Shown in pieces: positions 7,695 through 15,165 of a stretch of DNA of 64,000 nt (positions are counted from its first letter, which is position 1; each line of letters begins with the position of its first letter). This DNA is from a bacterium (GTDB taxonomy: Bacteria; Desulfobacterota; DSWW01): assembly GCA_028277985.1 (NCBI GenBank), contig JANQFG010000007.1:62001-126000 (forward strand). Direction: 5' to 3'. The notes beneath the pieces were generated by a model. That model made no database searches. It saw only the letters and a program-made list of their open reading frames with translations, and had not been told where the DNA came from. The position numbers were made by a program, and so were the translations under genes.

Positions 7695-8177
7695 CTAGAC
7701 CGGGGCACCTCCGCACACTCCCTCCACGCAAAGGATCCCTTCCTGGCAGTCCTCGTCCTCTGCGCATGGATCGCCTGCTTCGCCGGGAGGCTGGCAGGTT
7801 CCGATCATATCAAGAACACCGACGTATCCGCACGCACCCTGCAGGCTGTCGAGGATCCAGCTCATCATTTCGTCCACATCGAGCCAGGGGAGGAAATCCA
7901 GGAACCGTGAGAGCATGGGGAAGATGCGATCCTCCAGGTATTCGATGAGTCCGGAGATGAAGTCCGGGCACTCGTCCGCGAGGGTCACGGCCTCGTTGCA
8001 CACCATGTCGAAGTGATCACAGTACTCGAAATCATAGTCCCATCCATGGTGGTCTGCATCCCAGCCCCAGTCAGGGATCTCCCCGTCCAGACAGGCCATC
8101 GGGGGCTCAGGTGCACCGCAGCCGGATGCGAATATTCCAATGACCAAAAGCAACGCAAAGCAGAGGTTCGCTCTCAT
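7695..8177 (-). CDS. Cys-rich acidic lipoprotein, 160 aa
   Basis: A lipoprotein signal is clear: hydrophobic residues 5-17, then the lipobox ASGC with Cys20 as the lipidated residue. The mature part is very acidic and rich in Trp and Cys. The C-terminus carries a module of the form GDPCAEDEDCQEGILCVEGVC, a spacing of C-x5-C-x5-C-x4-C seen repeatedly in secreted proteins of Myxococcota and related deltaproteobacteria. No enzyme signature is present. It should sit on the outer or inner membrane surface facing the periplasm or outside. It has its own probable promoter (8235-8264) and terminator (7613-7647), so it is likely monocistronic. Function unknown. Confidence 0.75.
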   Translation of the reverse strand: MRANLCFALLLVIGIFASGCGAPEPPMACLDGEIPDWGWDADHHGWDYDFEYCDHFDMVCNEAVTLADECPDFISGLIEYLEDRIFPMLSRFLDFLPWLDVDEMMSWILDSLQGACGYVGVLDMIGTCQPPGEAGDPCAEDEDCQEGILCVEGVCGGAPV

Positions 8178-8234
8178 GGGTCTTTCTCCCGTTCTGTTGC
8201 TGCTGGATGAGAATGAAAGGCGATTTTAAGAGGA

Positions 8235-8264
8235 CAAATATCGCAGACCGGATCCTTCTGTCAA
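8235..8264 (-). promoter_or_regulatory. Promoter of the 7695 lipoprotein gene
   Basis: On the minus strand TTGACA (8259-8264) is followed after 18 bases by TATTTG (8235-8240), giving a leader of about 50 bases before ATG 8177. The -35 is perfect; the -10 is weak. Confidence 0.45.
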
Positions 8265-8594
8265 GAGGAAATTTCCCCAAAGGGACCGAAGGATTTCAGC
8301 TTTCGTAATTCAACATTGTAAGCGCGGGGCCTCGATCCCGGCCGGCCTGGACCCGGCAGAGAGACCGGGGAACACCCCGAAAATGCTGCGCCCCTCCTTT
8401 CTTCTATCGATTCGGGCGCTTCTCCTGGTTTGTTCATGTTGATTCGCTCGCGAGTGTTGCGTGGCACGCTCGTTGCTCTTGAACAGGGTGGTCATACGGA
8501 TTTCAGATTCCTCCCAAACACGGGAAGGCTCGAGACAACCCTTATCGGCAAAGCAACAGCGCATGCTATGTGTGATGATGCTTCAGAGAGAGCT
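8265..8594. other. Gene-free stretch
   Basis: Between the lipoprotein promoter and the Fn3 gene I see no convincing coding sequence. One plus-strand frame is open from 8430 into the Fn3 gene, but the signal peptide of that gene starts only at 8595, so the extension is most likely untranslated. GC-rich palindromic bits (for example around 8325-8350) are present without a recognisable element. Confidence 0.5.
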
Positions 8595-9209
8595 ATGAAA
8601 ACTAAAACTACGTTCCTCCTTAGAACCGGATTGCTGTGCCTGGCGGGCATCCTGGGGATGCTCGTACTCCTGCCTCCTAACGCGGCTGCGCTCGACGTGA
8701 GACTGGCCTGGGATGCGAACACCGAACCCGACCTTGCCGGGTATCGAGTCTACCTGCGAGAAGAGGGAAGGACCTTCGACTACGGTCAACCCGAGTGGGA
8801 AGGGGTCGAGACGAACTGCGCGATAAGGGATCTGGATGAAGACACCCACTACTGTTTCGTGGTCAGGGCTTTCGACACAGTAGGAAACGAAAGTGCGGAT
8901 TCCCTGGAGATGGCGATGCCGATCCTGCTCTTGTCACCCTCGGAGGGATCGGAGGTTGCCGCTGCACCCATCTTTCAGTGGACGCCGGGGCCATGCGATT
9001 ACTACATGTTTCGTGCTCTCTTCTACTATCCCGACATCGGCTACCACGTCGCAGAGGTCTGGCTACTCGACGACTTCCTCGTGATGCCCTCTTCCTGGTG
9101 GGACAGCGTCCAGGCGGGGCACCTCTGCTACTGGGGAGTGTTCGGAGCCAACTCGAGCAGCGGGCATTGGGAGGCTCCAACCTACAGGACCTTCACAAAG
9201 GTCGAATAA
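8595..9209 (+). CDS. Secreted fibronectin type III domain protein, 204 aa
   Basis: Translation from ATG 8595 gives a classical signal peptide (Lys-Thr-Lys start, hydrophobic residues 8-25, cleavage after NAAA near residue 34). An Fn3 domain follows at about residues 36-115, with the typical LAWDANTEPDLAGYRVYLRE opening and the CFVVRAFDTVGNES strand. The remaining 85 residues contain SPSEGSEVAAAPIFQWTPG, a repeat style common in sugar-binding or adhesion proteins, and are rich in Trp and Tyr. The longer frame back to 8430 is rejected because it would bury the signal peptide. A 36-aa membrane peptide gene follows after 16 bases. Likely a cell-surface or extracellular binding protein; ligand unknown. 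Confidence 0.75.
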   Translation: MKTKTTFLLRTGLLCLAGILGMLVLLPPNAAALDVRLAWDANTEPDLAGYRVYLREEGRTFDYGQPEWEGVETNCAIRDLDEDTHYCFVVRAFDTVGNESADSLEMAMPILLLSPSEGSEVAAAPIFQWTPGPCDYYMFRALFYYPDIGYHVAEVWLLDDFLVMPSSWWDSVQAGHLCYWGVFGANSSSGHWEAPTYRTFTKVE

Positions 9210-9225
9210 GCAAAGGAGACAGGAC

Positions 9226-9336
9226 ATGGAACTCTTTCGAGGCATCCTCTCCGTGTTCGTGCTTTATCTCATAGCCGGGACGCTTCTCGTGATCGGCGTT
9301 CTTGCAACGAAGGCGATCGGGGCGCCCCTGGTGTAA
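9226..9336 (+). CDS. 36-aa single-helix membrane peptide
   Basis: ATG 9226 is preceded by CAAAGGAGACAGGAC, a strong Shine-Dalgarno site at good distance. The peptide starts Met-Glu-Leu-Phe-Arg and then forms one hydrophobic helix over residues 7-27 (Ile-Leu-Ser-Val-Phe-Val-Leu onward), ending with Ala-Thr-Lys-Ala-Ile-Gly-Ala-Pro-Leu-Val. It lies 16 bases after the Fn3 gene stop and is probably in the same transcript. The strong ribosome site, clean single transmembrane helix and close spacing argue that it is a real small protein, perhaps a membrane anchor or modulator. It is too short for homology-based naming. Confidence 0.55.
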   Translation: MELFRGILSVFVLYLIAGTLLVIGVLATKAIGAPLV

Positions 9337-9870
9337 GCGATTCCCTCCGGGTCGATCCGATACGAGTTGCAGAAACGTAACCCCGCTGTATCCTTTATTG
9401 CTCATGCGGTGACCATTCCCGTACACCTCCAAGGCACGTCTTCCCGTGGTAGCCACTGTCAGGCCGTTTTGCAGCGCTTCGGTTGTGTCATGTTCCGTTT
9501 CGCCTTCGGCATCAGGCGAGAAGGGCGTCAGCTGGAGCCCCGCTTTTTATGACCCCCTGCAGGCCCGTTTTAGAGTGCCGTAGTCACAACGATATCGACC
9601 TATTGCACGAGTGCATTTGGACCGCCACGGGTCCAGCCGTTCCGTTTCGAACCGCGGCTCTCTCGTCTTGGGAGGGATGCGGCTTGGGGACGGGCTACCC
9701 TCTGCCATCCGACAGGACCCCGGAACCCTTTGCCGCGGCTCACGCCGATGCTCTCTGGTCCATTTTTTGCAAAATTCCTGACAGTACAAAAACCGGACGG
9801 AAAATGGCTCCTCCTCTCCCCAGGGGAGAGGATCGGAATAAAACAAGAGCAACAGCATGAGGAATTCGAA
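9337..9870. other. Gene-free stretch with a 21-bp palindrome
   Basis: No reading frame in these 534 bases has a supported start, signal or motif. A perfect palindrome, TCCTCTCCCC-A-GGGGAGAGGA, lies at 9812-9832, about 40 bases before the PilZ gene start; this kind of CTCTCCCC/GGGGAGAG palindrome is a common intergenic repeat in GC-rich genomes and could also act as an operator or weak hairpin. The promoter of the PilZ-mltC pair probably lies here but no clear -35/-10 pair is visible. Confidence 0.5.
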
Positions 9871-10356
9871 GTGAGCACGTCGATCAGCGCGATCGAGAAC
9901 CTTCTGGCCAGGTCCCGCTCAGACGGGCCCGCTGTGCAGAAGGACCGACGTCGCACCAAACGACATCAAGTGGACGTACCTGCGAGGTTCAGGATTTTCC
10001 TCCACTCCCAACCGGACCGTTCCTCCAGGGAGATTCCTGCCCGTGTCGTCGACCTCTCCGGCATGGGAATCGGCCTCCTGGCCGAGAGTGTCGAAGATGG
10101 GGGCCTGCACATCATGCATCCCTGGCCTGCTACGTCTGAGCAGTGTCTCCTGGAAATTCGGCTGCTGTGTGGCGAGGTTCCCCTGTCGCTTCAAGGCAAG
10201 GCTGCCTGGTACTCGCAACTCGATGACAGGAAGCCTTTCGGTTTTCGGATAGGGATCGAGCTCCTGAATCCGACGGCGGAGTCGAAAGAGATGATCCTGG
10301 AACTGATCCACCTGAAAGCCCTTGGAAAGAAGATTCCGCCTCCAGGGTCAGAGTAG
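9871..10356 (+). CDS. PilZ domain protein (c-di-GMP receptor candidate)
   Basis: PilZ proteins bind cyclic di-GMP through an RxxxR motif and a later D/NxSxxG motif. Both are here: the Arg-rich KDRRRTKRHQV stretch near residues 25-35, and DLSGMGIG near residues 62-69. The rest forms the expected beta-barrel strands (CLLEIRLL, GKAAWYSQ, FGFRIGIEL). Start GTG 9871 is chosen because TGAGGA lies seven bases upstream and because the longer frame back to 9730 shows no ribosome site; this gives 161 aa. It lies 14 bases before an MltC-like transglycosylase gene and is probably co-transcribed with it, which links c-di-GMP to cell-wall remodelling by inference only. A GGDEF protein is encoded at 59554-60915. 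Confidence 0.8.
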   Translation: MSTSISAIENLLARSRSDGPAVQKDRRRTKRHQVDVPARFRIFLHSQPDRSSREIPARVVDLSGMGIGLLAESVEDGGLHIMHPWPATSEQCLLEIRLLCGEVPLSLQGKAAWYSQLDDRKPFGFRIGIELLNPTAESKEMILELIHLKALGKKIPPPGSE

Positions 10357-10370
10357 AGAGGTCGACCACA

Positions 10371-11732
10371 GTGGTGAGTACTGCAATTCGGACTACCAGC
10401 ATCGCATTCTTCTGCTTCTTTGCCTCTCTCGCTCCGGGCGTCCCGGTAGAGGCCCAGGAGCCTCCCGACCCGGTCGGTCCATTGGCCCAACAGCAGCATT
10501 CGTGGCAGGGAAGAAATCAGGAATCTTCCGAGGATCGGTGGAGGGACGGCTCCGAGCGGCTCAACCGTCTTCGGTTCGACAAGGAGGGAAGCTGGCGAAC
10601 CGGGGACCAGGGGTCCGCCTCCGGGAACCAGTCCGTGGGCGCGGAATCTGCGGACATGGAACAGCTCCGGAAAGAGGGAAGGAAGCTCGAGCGGGCCGAG
10701 CAGCTCGCCTGGCAGAACCGTGCAAGGAAGATTCAGAAGTTGTGGGGCAACGTGAGGGAGTCCGGACCCACCGTTTTCGTCGCGTACACGAAGAACAACG
10801 ACGCCTTCGGTGGAATCGACTACGAGAAGGGCGTTCTCGAGGTCGGCGCCATCGCCCCCGTGTTCTTCCAGGATGCTCCGTTGCGCATCGAACAACTCCT
10901 GTCGGAGAGGCTTTCCTTCCTGCTGCGTAAGGAGAGTGTGCCAGGTTTGCGGGACCTTGAAGGGCAGGTCAGGATGCCCGGCACCGATCGCGTGATATCG
11001 CAGACAGAGGTCCAGCAACTGTCGCACTATGTGGCGCGGTCCGGCGAGCCGCCGGAAAGCTATACGGCTCCGGATGGTGTGAGGCGGCTGCGCAAGCAGA
11101 TCAAGATCGAGCTGGTCCCGGATCATCTCAAAACCCGGGTGCGCCAGTACCTGCCGTACGTGGAGAAGGCGTCGAGAATCTACGAGGTCGCGCCCGAGCT
11201 CATCCTGGCCGTGATTCAGACCGAGTCGGTTTTCAATCCCCGGGCCGTGTCCCACGCGGGTGCCGTAGGACTGATGCAGCTCGTACCCAGCTCCGGAGCG
11301 CTCGAGGCGAGCAAGCTCGTCTACGGAGAACCCAGGCTGCTGACCCGAGAGGAGCTTTCGAGGCCCGACATGAACATAGAGCTCGGTACCGCTTACCTGC
11401 GGATTCTGCTGAAGAGGTATTTCAGGAAGTACGCGACAGAGCCCAGAAAGCGACTCTTCCTCGTCATTGCAGGCTACAACTGTGGGCCAAGACGCGTGAA
11501 GAATGCCCTTGGCGAACAAGACACAAGGGGCTTGAGCCCTGCCGAGTTCTACGACTTCCTGCTGCAAGTCGTGCCTCGCGAGACCCAGGTTTACCTGCGA
11601 CGGGTCGTCCGGAACATGAGGCAATATGAAACGATCATGGGTCTCGCCCCGAGATCCGGGTTCTGGATCGCCGGCCTCTCGACACGCTTTCCTCTCATAG
11701 GATGGTTCCAGGCGTTTCCTGCCGAGGGATGA
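10371..11732 (+). CDS. mltC: MltC-like membrane-bound lytic murein transglycosylase
   Basis: The enzyme cleaves peptidoglycan glycan strands in the periplasm, leaving 1,6-anhydromuramic ends. The 453-aa product has an N-terminal export signal (residues 8-28, no lipobox Cys, unlike E. coli MltC). A low-complexity Gln/Glu/Arg region follows, then the MltC-specific domain (FVAYTKNNDAFGGIDYEKG near residue 135), and the SLT catalytic domain at about residues 245-400. The catalytic Glu is Glu285 in IQTES, with GLMQL and AGYNCGP downstream. Two adjacent GTG codons at 10371 and 10374 are possible starts, with AGAGAGG upstream. It follows the PilZ gene by 14 bases. The missing lipobox suggests it is secreted into the periplasm or anchored by the uncleaved signal. 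Confidence 0.85.
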   Translation: MVSTAIRTTSIAFFCFFASLAPGVPVEAQEPPDPVGPLAQQQHSWQGRNQESSEDRWRDGSERLNRLRFDKEGSWRTGDQGSASGNQSVGAESADMEQLRKEGRKLERAEQLAWQNRARKIQKLWGNVRESGPTVFVAYTKNNDAFGGIDYEKGVLEVGAIAPVFFQDAPLRIEQLLSERLSFLLRKESVPGLRDLEGQVRMPGTDRVISQTEVQQLSHYVARSGEPPESYTAPDGVRRLRKQIKIELVPDHLKTRVRQYLPYVEKASRIYEVAPELILAVIQTESVFNPRAVSHAGAVGLMQLVPSSGALEASKLVYGEPRLLTREELSRPDMNIELGTAYLRILLKRYFRKYATEPRKRLFLVIAGYNCGPRRVKNALGEQDTRGLSPAEFYDFLLQVVPRETQVYLRRVVRNMRQYETIMGLAPRSGFWIAGLSTRFPLIGWFQAFPAEG

Positions 11733-11791
11733 CCGTGCTATCATCCTGAGGAAGACATCCCCCTTCTCGTCGACACTGAGAGATCCGCACC

Positions 11792-12511
11792 ATGTCTTTT
11801 TCAGGCGAAGACGGCTACCGCACTGACCCCCCAAGGCCCGCCCGTGAACCCGAGGCCCCTCCACAGACCCCCTTCGAGGTGATGCCCAGCTTCTTCCGTC
11901 ACTTCTCCCCTTTAGTTCTGGGCGCGGTGATGGTGATCTCCTGGGTCGCACGTCTCATCATCGGGGACTGGACGTGGTGGGATGCCCTTGTCGCAGGACT
12001 GATCGTGGCCGTGTGGCCTCTTCAGGAGTGGATGCTGCACGTCCACGTTCTGCATTTTCGTCCCCGGACGATCCTTGGGCGGCACGTCGACCTGTTCGCC
12101 GCCAAGAAGCACCGGACTCACCACCGAAATCCCCACAACCTGGACATCCTTTTCATACCCAGCCGCGTGATTGTCGGCGGCTCGGTCCTCTTTCCCTTGC
12201 TCTTCATCCTGCTCCTGCCGAGCCTGCCCCTCGCCCTCACGGCAATCGCGGTCTATTTCTCGTTCGCCCTGAACTACGAGTGGAGCCACTTCCTCATCCA
12301 CACGGCATACCGCCCCAGGGGCCGTCGGTTCAGAAAGATATGGCAGCACCACCGTCAGCACCACTTCCGAAACGAAAACTACTGGTTCGGGGTCTCGATG
12401 ACTCTGGGTGACAGGATCCTCGGCACGAACCCGGCCAGGCAGGACGTCCCTCTTTCCAGAACCTGCTATACCCTGGGCGAAGAGGATTCGCTGGGCGTGA
12501 AATCCGGTTGA
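11792..12511 (+). CDS. Fatty acid hydroxylase / sterol desaturase family membrane protein
   Basis: This family holds di-iron membrane oxygenases that hydroxylate or desaturate lipids. The 239-aa protein has four hydrophobic segments (about residues 40-58, 66-84, 127-150, 152-165). It also has the eight-His metal signature: HVHVLH near residue 77, HRTHH near 106, WSHFLIH near 168, and HHRQHH near 188. The family normally needs oxygen, which is noteworthy in an otherwise anaerobic gene set. The next gene starts within or 15 bases after its end, and the pair may act together on acylated amides or lipids; that link is inference. Start ATG 11792 is the first in frame; upstream ribosome binding is weak (GAGAGATCC). 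Confidence 0.82.
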   Translation: MSFSGEDGYRTDPPRPAREPEAPPQTPFEVMPSFFRHFSPLVLGAVMVISWVARLIIGDWTWWDALVAGLIVAVWPLQEWMLHVHVLHFRPRTILGRHVDLFAAKKHRTHHRNPHNLDILFIPSRVIVGGSVLFPLLFILLLPSLPLALTAIAVYFSFALNYEWSHFLIHTAYRPRGRRFRKIWQHHRQHHFRNENYWFGVSMTLGDRILGTNPARQDVPLSRTCYTLGEEDSLGVKSG

Positions 12512-12525
12512 AAGTGAAAGAAGCG

Positions 12526-14679
12526 ATGAAACGGAACGTTGAGATCTTTCGAGACGAGAACGGTATTCCCCACATCGAAGCGGACAACGAGCCGGATCTC
12601 TACTACGGCATGGGACACGTGCACGGCACGGATCGCGCCCTCCAGATGCTCTTCATGCGAATCCTCTGCCAGGGAAGGGTGTCCGAGATCCTCGACTCGA
12701 GCGATGCTTCGCTCGAGGTAGATCTCTTTTTCCGACGGATGAACTGGTCGGGCAATACGGATGCCCAGAAGGAGATGCTACCGCCCAAGGCCATGGCGAT
12801 CTGCGAATCCTATTGCGAAGGTGTCAACCAGGCCCTTTCGCGCAAGACACCCTGGGAATTGAGGCTCCTGGGATATGAGCCGGAACCCTGGAAAGTGGAC
12901 GACATAGTCGTCACCTGGCGAAGCCTAGGGTACCTGGCCATGGCCGAGTCCCAGGGCCAGATGGAGAGACTGCTCGTTGAGATGGTTCAGGCGGGGGTTT
13001 CCGAGGAGAAGTTGGAAGAGCTTTTCCCCGGGCTGCTCGGCGGGCTGGATGTCGATTTGATCAGGGAAGTGAAGCTCGAGAACCGTATCGTTCCCCCCAC
13101 CGTGTTGTGGGGCACCGGGGTGCCCCGCATGATCGCATCGAACAACTGGGTCGTCTCCGGCAGAAAGACCGCTTCCGGCATGCCGATCCTGGCCAACGAT
13201 CCGCACCTCGAGGTGAACCGGCTGCCCGGGGTCTGGAACGAGATCTGTCTGAAGACGAAGGACAACTTCGCGATCGGGGTTTCCCTTCCTGGGCTACCCG
13301 GCGTGCTCATCGGGCGGACACGAGACCTGGCCTGGGGGGCGACCTACGCCTTCATGGATGCGGAAGATTCCTGGGTGGAGCGCTGCAAGGAGGGTAAATA
13401 CTATCGGGAAGGAGAGGGGTGGATCCCCTTCGGGATTCGAAGGGAGACCATCCTCAGGAAGAAGAAAGATCCCGTGGTTGCCATTTTCTACGAAAACGAG
13501 CACGGCGTGCTCGAAGGGGATCCGAACGGAGAGGGGTACTGTCTTGCCACAAGGTGGGCCGTATCGGAATACGGAGGATTCGGTCTGGCCCGGATCGCCG
13601 AAATGTGGGGAATGCAGAGCGTGGAGCAGGGGATGGATACCCTGGGCCAGGTGGAAGGTGCCTTCAATTTCGTTCTGGCGGACCGGCACGGCAACATCGG
13701 GTATCAGATGTCCGGCCTCTTCCCGAAGCGCCGCGATGGAGTGAGCGGGCTGGTGCCCCTTGCCGGCTGGGATCTGGAGAACGATTGGCAGGGCTTTGTT
13801 CACCATGAAGCCCTGCCCAGGAGCCTGAATCCGAAGCAGGGATTCTTCGGGACGGCGAACGAGGACCTGAACCGGTACGGCCAGGTCCACCCGATCAATA
13901 TGCCCATGGGCCCCTACCGGGCGGACCGGATAGACCAGCTGCTGGGGCAGGCCGAGCAGCTCACACCATCGGACATGTTCCGGATGCACTTCGATGTGTA
14001 TTCTCTGCAGGCGGAGGCGTTCATGGATGTCCTTCGCCCCTTGCTGCCGGACACCCCCCAGGGGAGGATCCTGGCGGATTGGGATCTCAACTATTCGGCT
14101 GATTCAGAGGGTGCCTTTCTGTTCGAGAAGTTCTACGAGGCCCTGTACCTGGAGGTCTTCGGCAAGAACGGGTTCGGTGATGCGGTCGTGCAGCACCTCG
14201 CAGGTGAGACCGGGATCTTTTGCGATTTCTACCGGAACTTCGACCGCGTTCTCCTGTCCGAGAGCTCAGCCTGGTTCGGCGGGGACAGCCGTGAAGCGAT
14301 CTTCAGCCAAGTGGCGGCAGAGGCCCTCAAGGTTTCACCCCGCCCTTGGGGTGAGGTGAGGCGCGTCAAGATGAGCCACCTGTTGCTCGGAGACAAGCTG
14401 CCTTTGTTCGCAGGATTCGACCGTGGTCCGATTACGGTGATCGGAAACCGGGCCACGATCCATCAGGGGCAGATCTATCGGGCAGGGAACCGCACCACCT
14501 CGTTCTGCCCTTCCTACCGAATGGTTGCGGACATGTCGACGAATGAGGTCCGATCCAACCTGGCGGGCGGCCCGAGTGACCGGCGCTTCTCCAGGTGGTA
14601 CTGTTCGGGCCTCAAGGGCTGGATCAAAGGGGACTACAAGAGCGTTTCAGCAGAGGGCCCCCGAAAGAAGTTTCCCTGA
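12526..14679 (+). CDS. Penicillin acylase family N-terminal-nucleophile amidohydrolase
   Basis: Members hydrolyse amide bonds of acylated amines such as beta-lactams, N-acyl homoserine lactones or N-acyl amino acids. They are made as a precursor that cuts itself before a catalytic Ser. The 717-aa product shows the family opening IFRDENGIPHIEAD, GMGHVHGTDRALQM, and the nucleophile in ASNNWVVSG (Ser205, codon 13138-13140). ILANDPHL follows, and further on FGTANEDLNRY and the conserved C-terminal GNRATIHQGQ and SYRMVADMS. No signal peptide is visible, so a cytoplasmic location is likely, whereas the classical enzymes are exported. ATG 12526 fits the family start; TTG 12508, which overlaps the stop of the hydroxylase gene, is an alternative. 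It is probably translationally coupled to that gene. Confidence 0.85.
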   Translation: MKRNVEIFRDENGIPHIEADNEPDLYYGMGHVHGTDRALQMLFMRILCQGRVSEILDSSDASLEVDLFFRRMNWSGNTDAQKEMLPPKAMAICESYCEGVNQALSRKTPWELRLLGYEPEPWKVDDIVVTWRSLGYLAMAESQGQMERLLVEMVQAGVSEEKLEELFPGLLGGLDVDLIREVKLENRIVPPTVLWGTGVPRMIASNNWVVSGRKTASGMPILANDPHLEVNRLPGVWNEICLKTKDNFAIGVSLPGLPGVLIGRTRDLAWGATYAFMDAEDSWVERCKEGKYYREGEGWIPFGIRRETILRKKKDPVVAIFYENEHGVLEGDPNGEGYCLATRWAVSEYGGFGLARIAEMWGMQSVEQGMDTLGQVEGAFNFVLADRHGNIGYQMSGLFPKRRDGVSGLVPLAGWDLENDWQGFVHHEALPRSLNPKQGFFGTANEDLNRYGQVHPINMPMGPYRADRIDQLLGQAEQLTPSDMFRMHFDVYSLQAEAFMDVLRPLLPDTPQGRILADWDLNYSADSEGAFLFEKFYEALYLEVFGKNGFGDAVVQHLAGETGIFCDFYRNFDRVLLSESSAWFGGDSREAIFSQVAAEALKVSPRPWGEVRRVKMSHLLLGDKLPLFAGFDRGPITVIGNRATIHQGQIYRAGNRTTSFCPSYRMVADMSTNEVRSNLAGGPSDRRFSRWYCSGLKGWIKGDYKSVSAEGPRKKFP

Positions 14680-14818
14680 ACAGGATCCGTTTCGCTTCCA
14701 CGGGGACGGAACTTCCGGATCGTCCACCGAATCATCTGACCCAAGAGCCTGCAGTCGTCACGCATCGATGGTGACCAAGGATTGGGACTCTCAGAGATCG
14801 GTCGACTAGATCTCGTAT

Positions 14819-15007
14819 TCATCTGAATTTCGGCATATTGTATTTCTCGGCCAAGCCGATCCTTTTTTCGTCCGCGAGGGATTTCATGTATTTGTTCCAG
14901 CCGGGACACCAGCCGGCATGCCACCTCCATATCCGGCCCAGGATGGATTTCGGATTGTTGTCGTATTTTGCCCGAAAAGCACAGTTGTCACAGTTGTGTT
15001 CAGCCAT
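14819..15007 (-). CDS. Small Cys/Trp-rich conserved protein, 62 aa
   Basis: The protein begins MAEHNCDNCAFRAKYDNNPKS and continues through a Trp-rich GRIWRWHAGWCPGW segment to a charged C-terminal helix. Three Cys (NCDNC and WCPGW) suggest metal or iron-sulfur binding. I recall proteins of this pattern as short conserved hypotheticals in sulfate reducers and related anaerobes, with no known function. Start ATG 15007 has AAGGAAGAGAGGGG upstream, an excellent ribosome site. It lies downstream of the dicluster ferredoxin gene on the same strand but has its own promoter-like elements at 15062-15090 and a large hairpin in between, so it may be regulated separately. Confidence 0.7.
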   Translation of the reverse strand: MAEHNCDNCAFRAKYDNNPKSILGRIWRWHAGWCPGWNKYMKSLADEKRIGLAEKYNMPKFR

Positions 15008-15061
15008 GATACCCCTCTCTTCCTTGTTCCGGAAAATTGTTTATTGAAAACTCCCTAGAAG

Positions 15062-15090
15062 AGTATATTCTTCTGTCTGTTCCCAGGCAA
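15062..15090 (-). promoter_or_regulatory. Promoter with palindrome over the -10 element
   Basis: On the minus strand TTGCCT (15085-15090) and TATACT (15062-15067) are 17 bases apart. The -10 lies inside an inverted repeat, AGAAGA-N6-TCTTCT (15057-15074), which could be a repressor site. It would drive the 62-aa protein gene at 14819-15007. Confidence 0.45.
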
Positions 15091-15143
15091 TGCCGACCGA
15101 CGGAATCCCTTGATTTGCCATGCCATGGACCGGCATTGCCTGG
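15083..15143. repeat. 13-bp perfect inverted repeat with 35-base loop
   Basis: CCAGGCAATGCCG (15083-15095) and CGGCATTGCCTGG (15131-15143) are exact complements. The element sits between the dicluster ferredoxin gene (stop at 15166) and the small Cys protein gene. It has no T-run, so it is more likely an mRNA-stabilising hairpin or a dispersed repeat than a terminator. Confidence 0.6.
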
Positions 15144-15165
15144 CTGCAGGAGTCGGCCAATCGGC

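Noticed and set aside
10191..11951. Minus-strand frame of 586 codons
   Set aside because: It is antisense to the PilZ and MltC genes, which have intact motifs.
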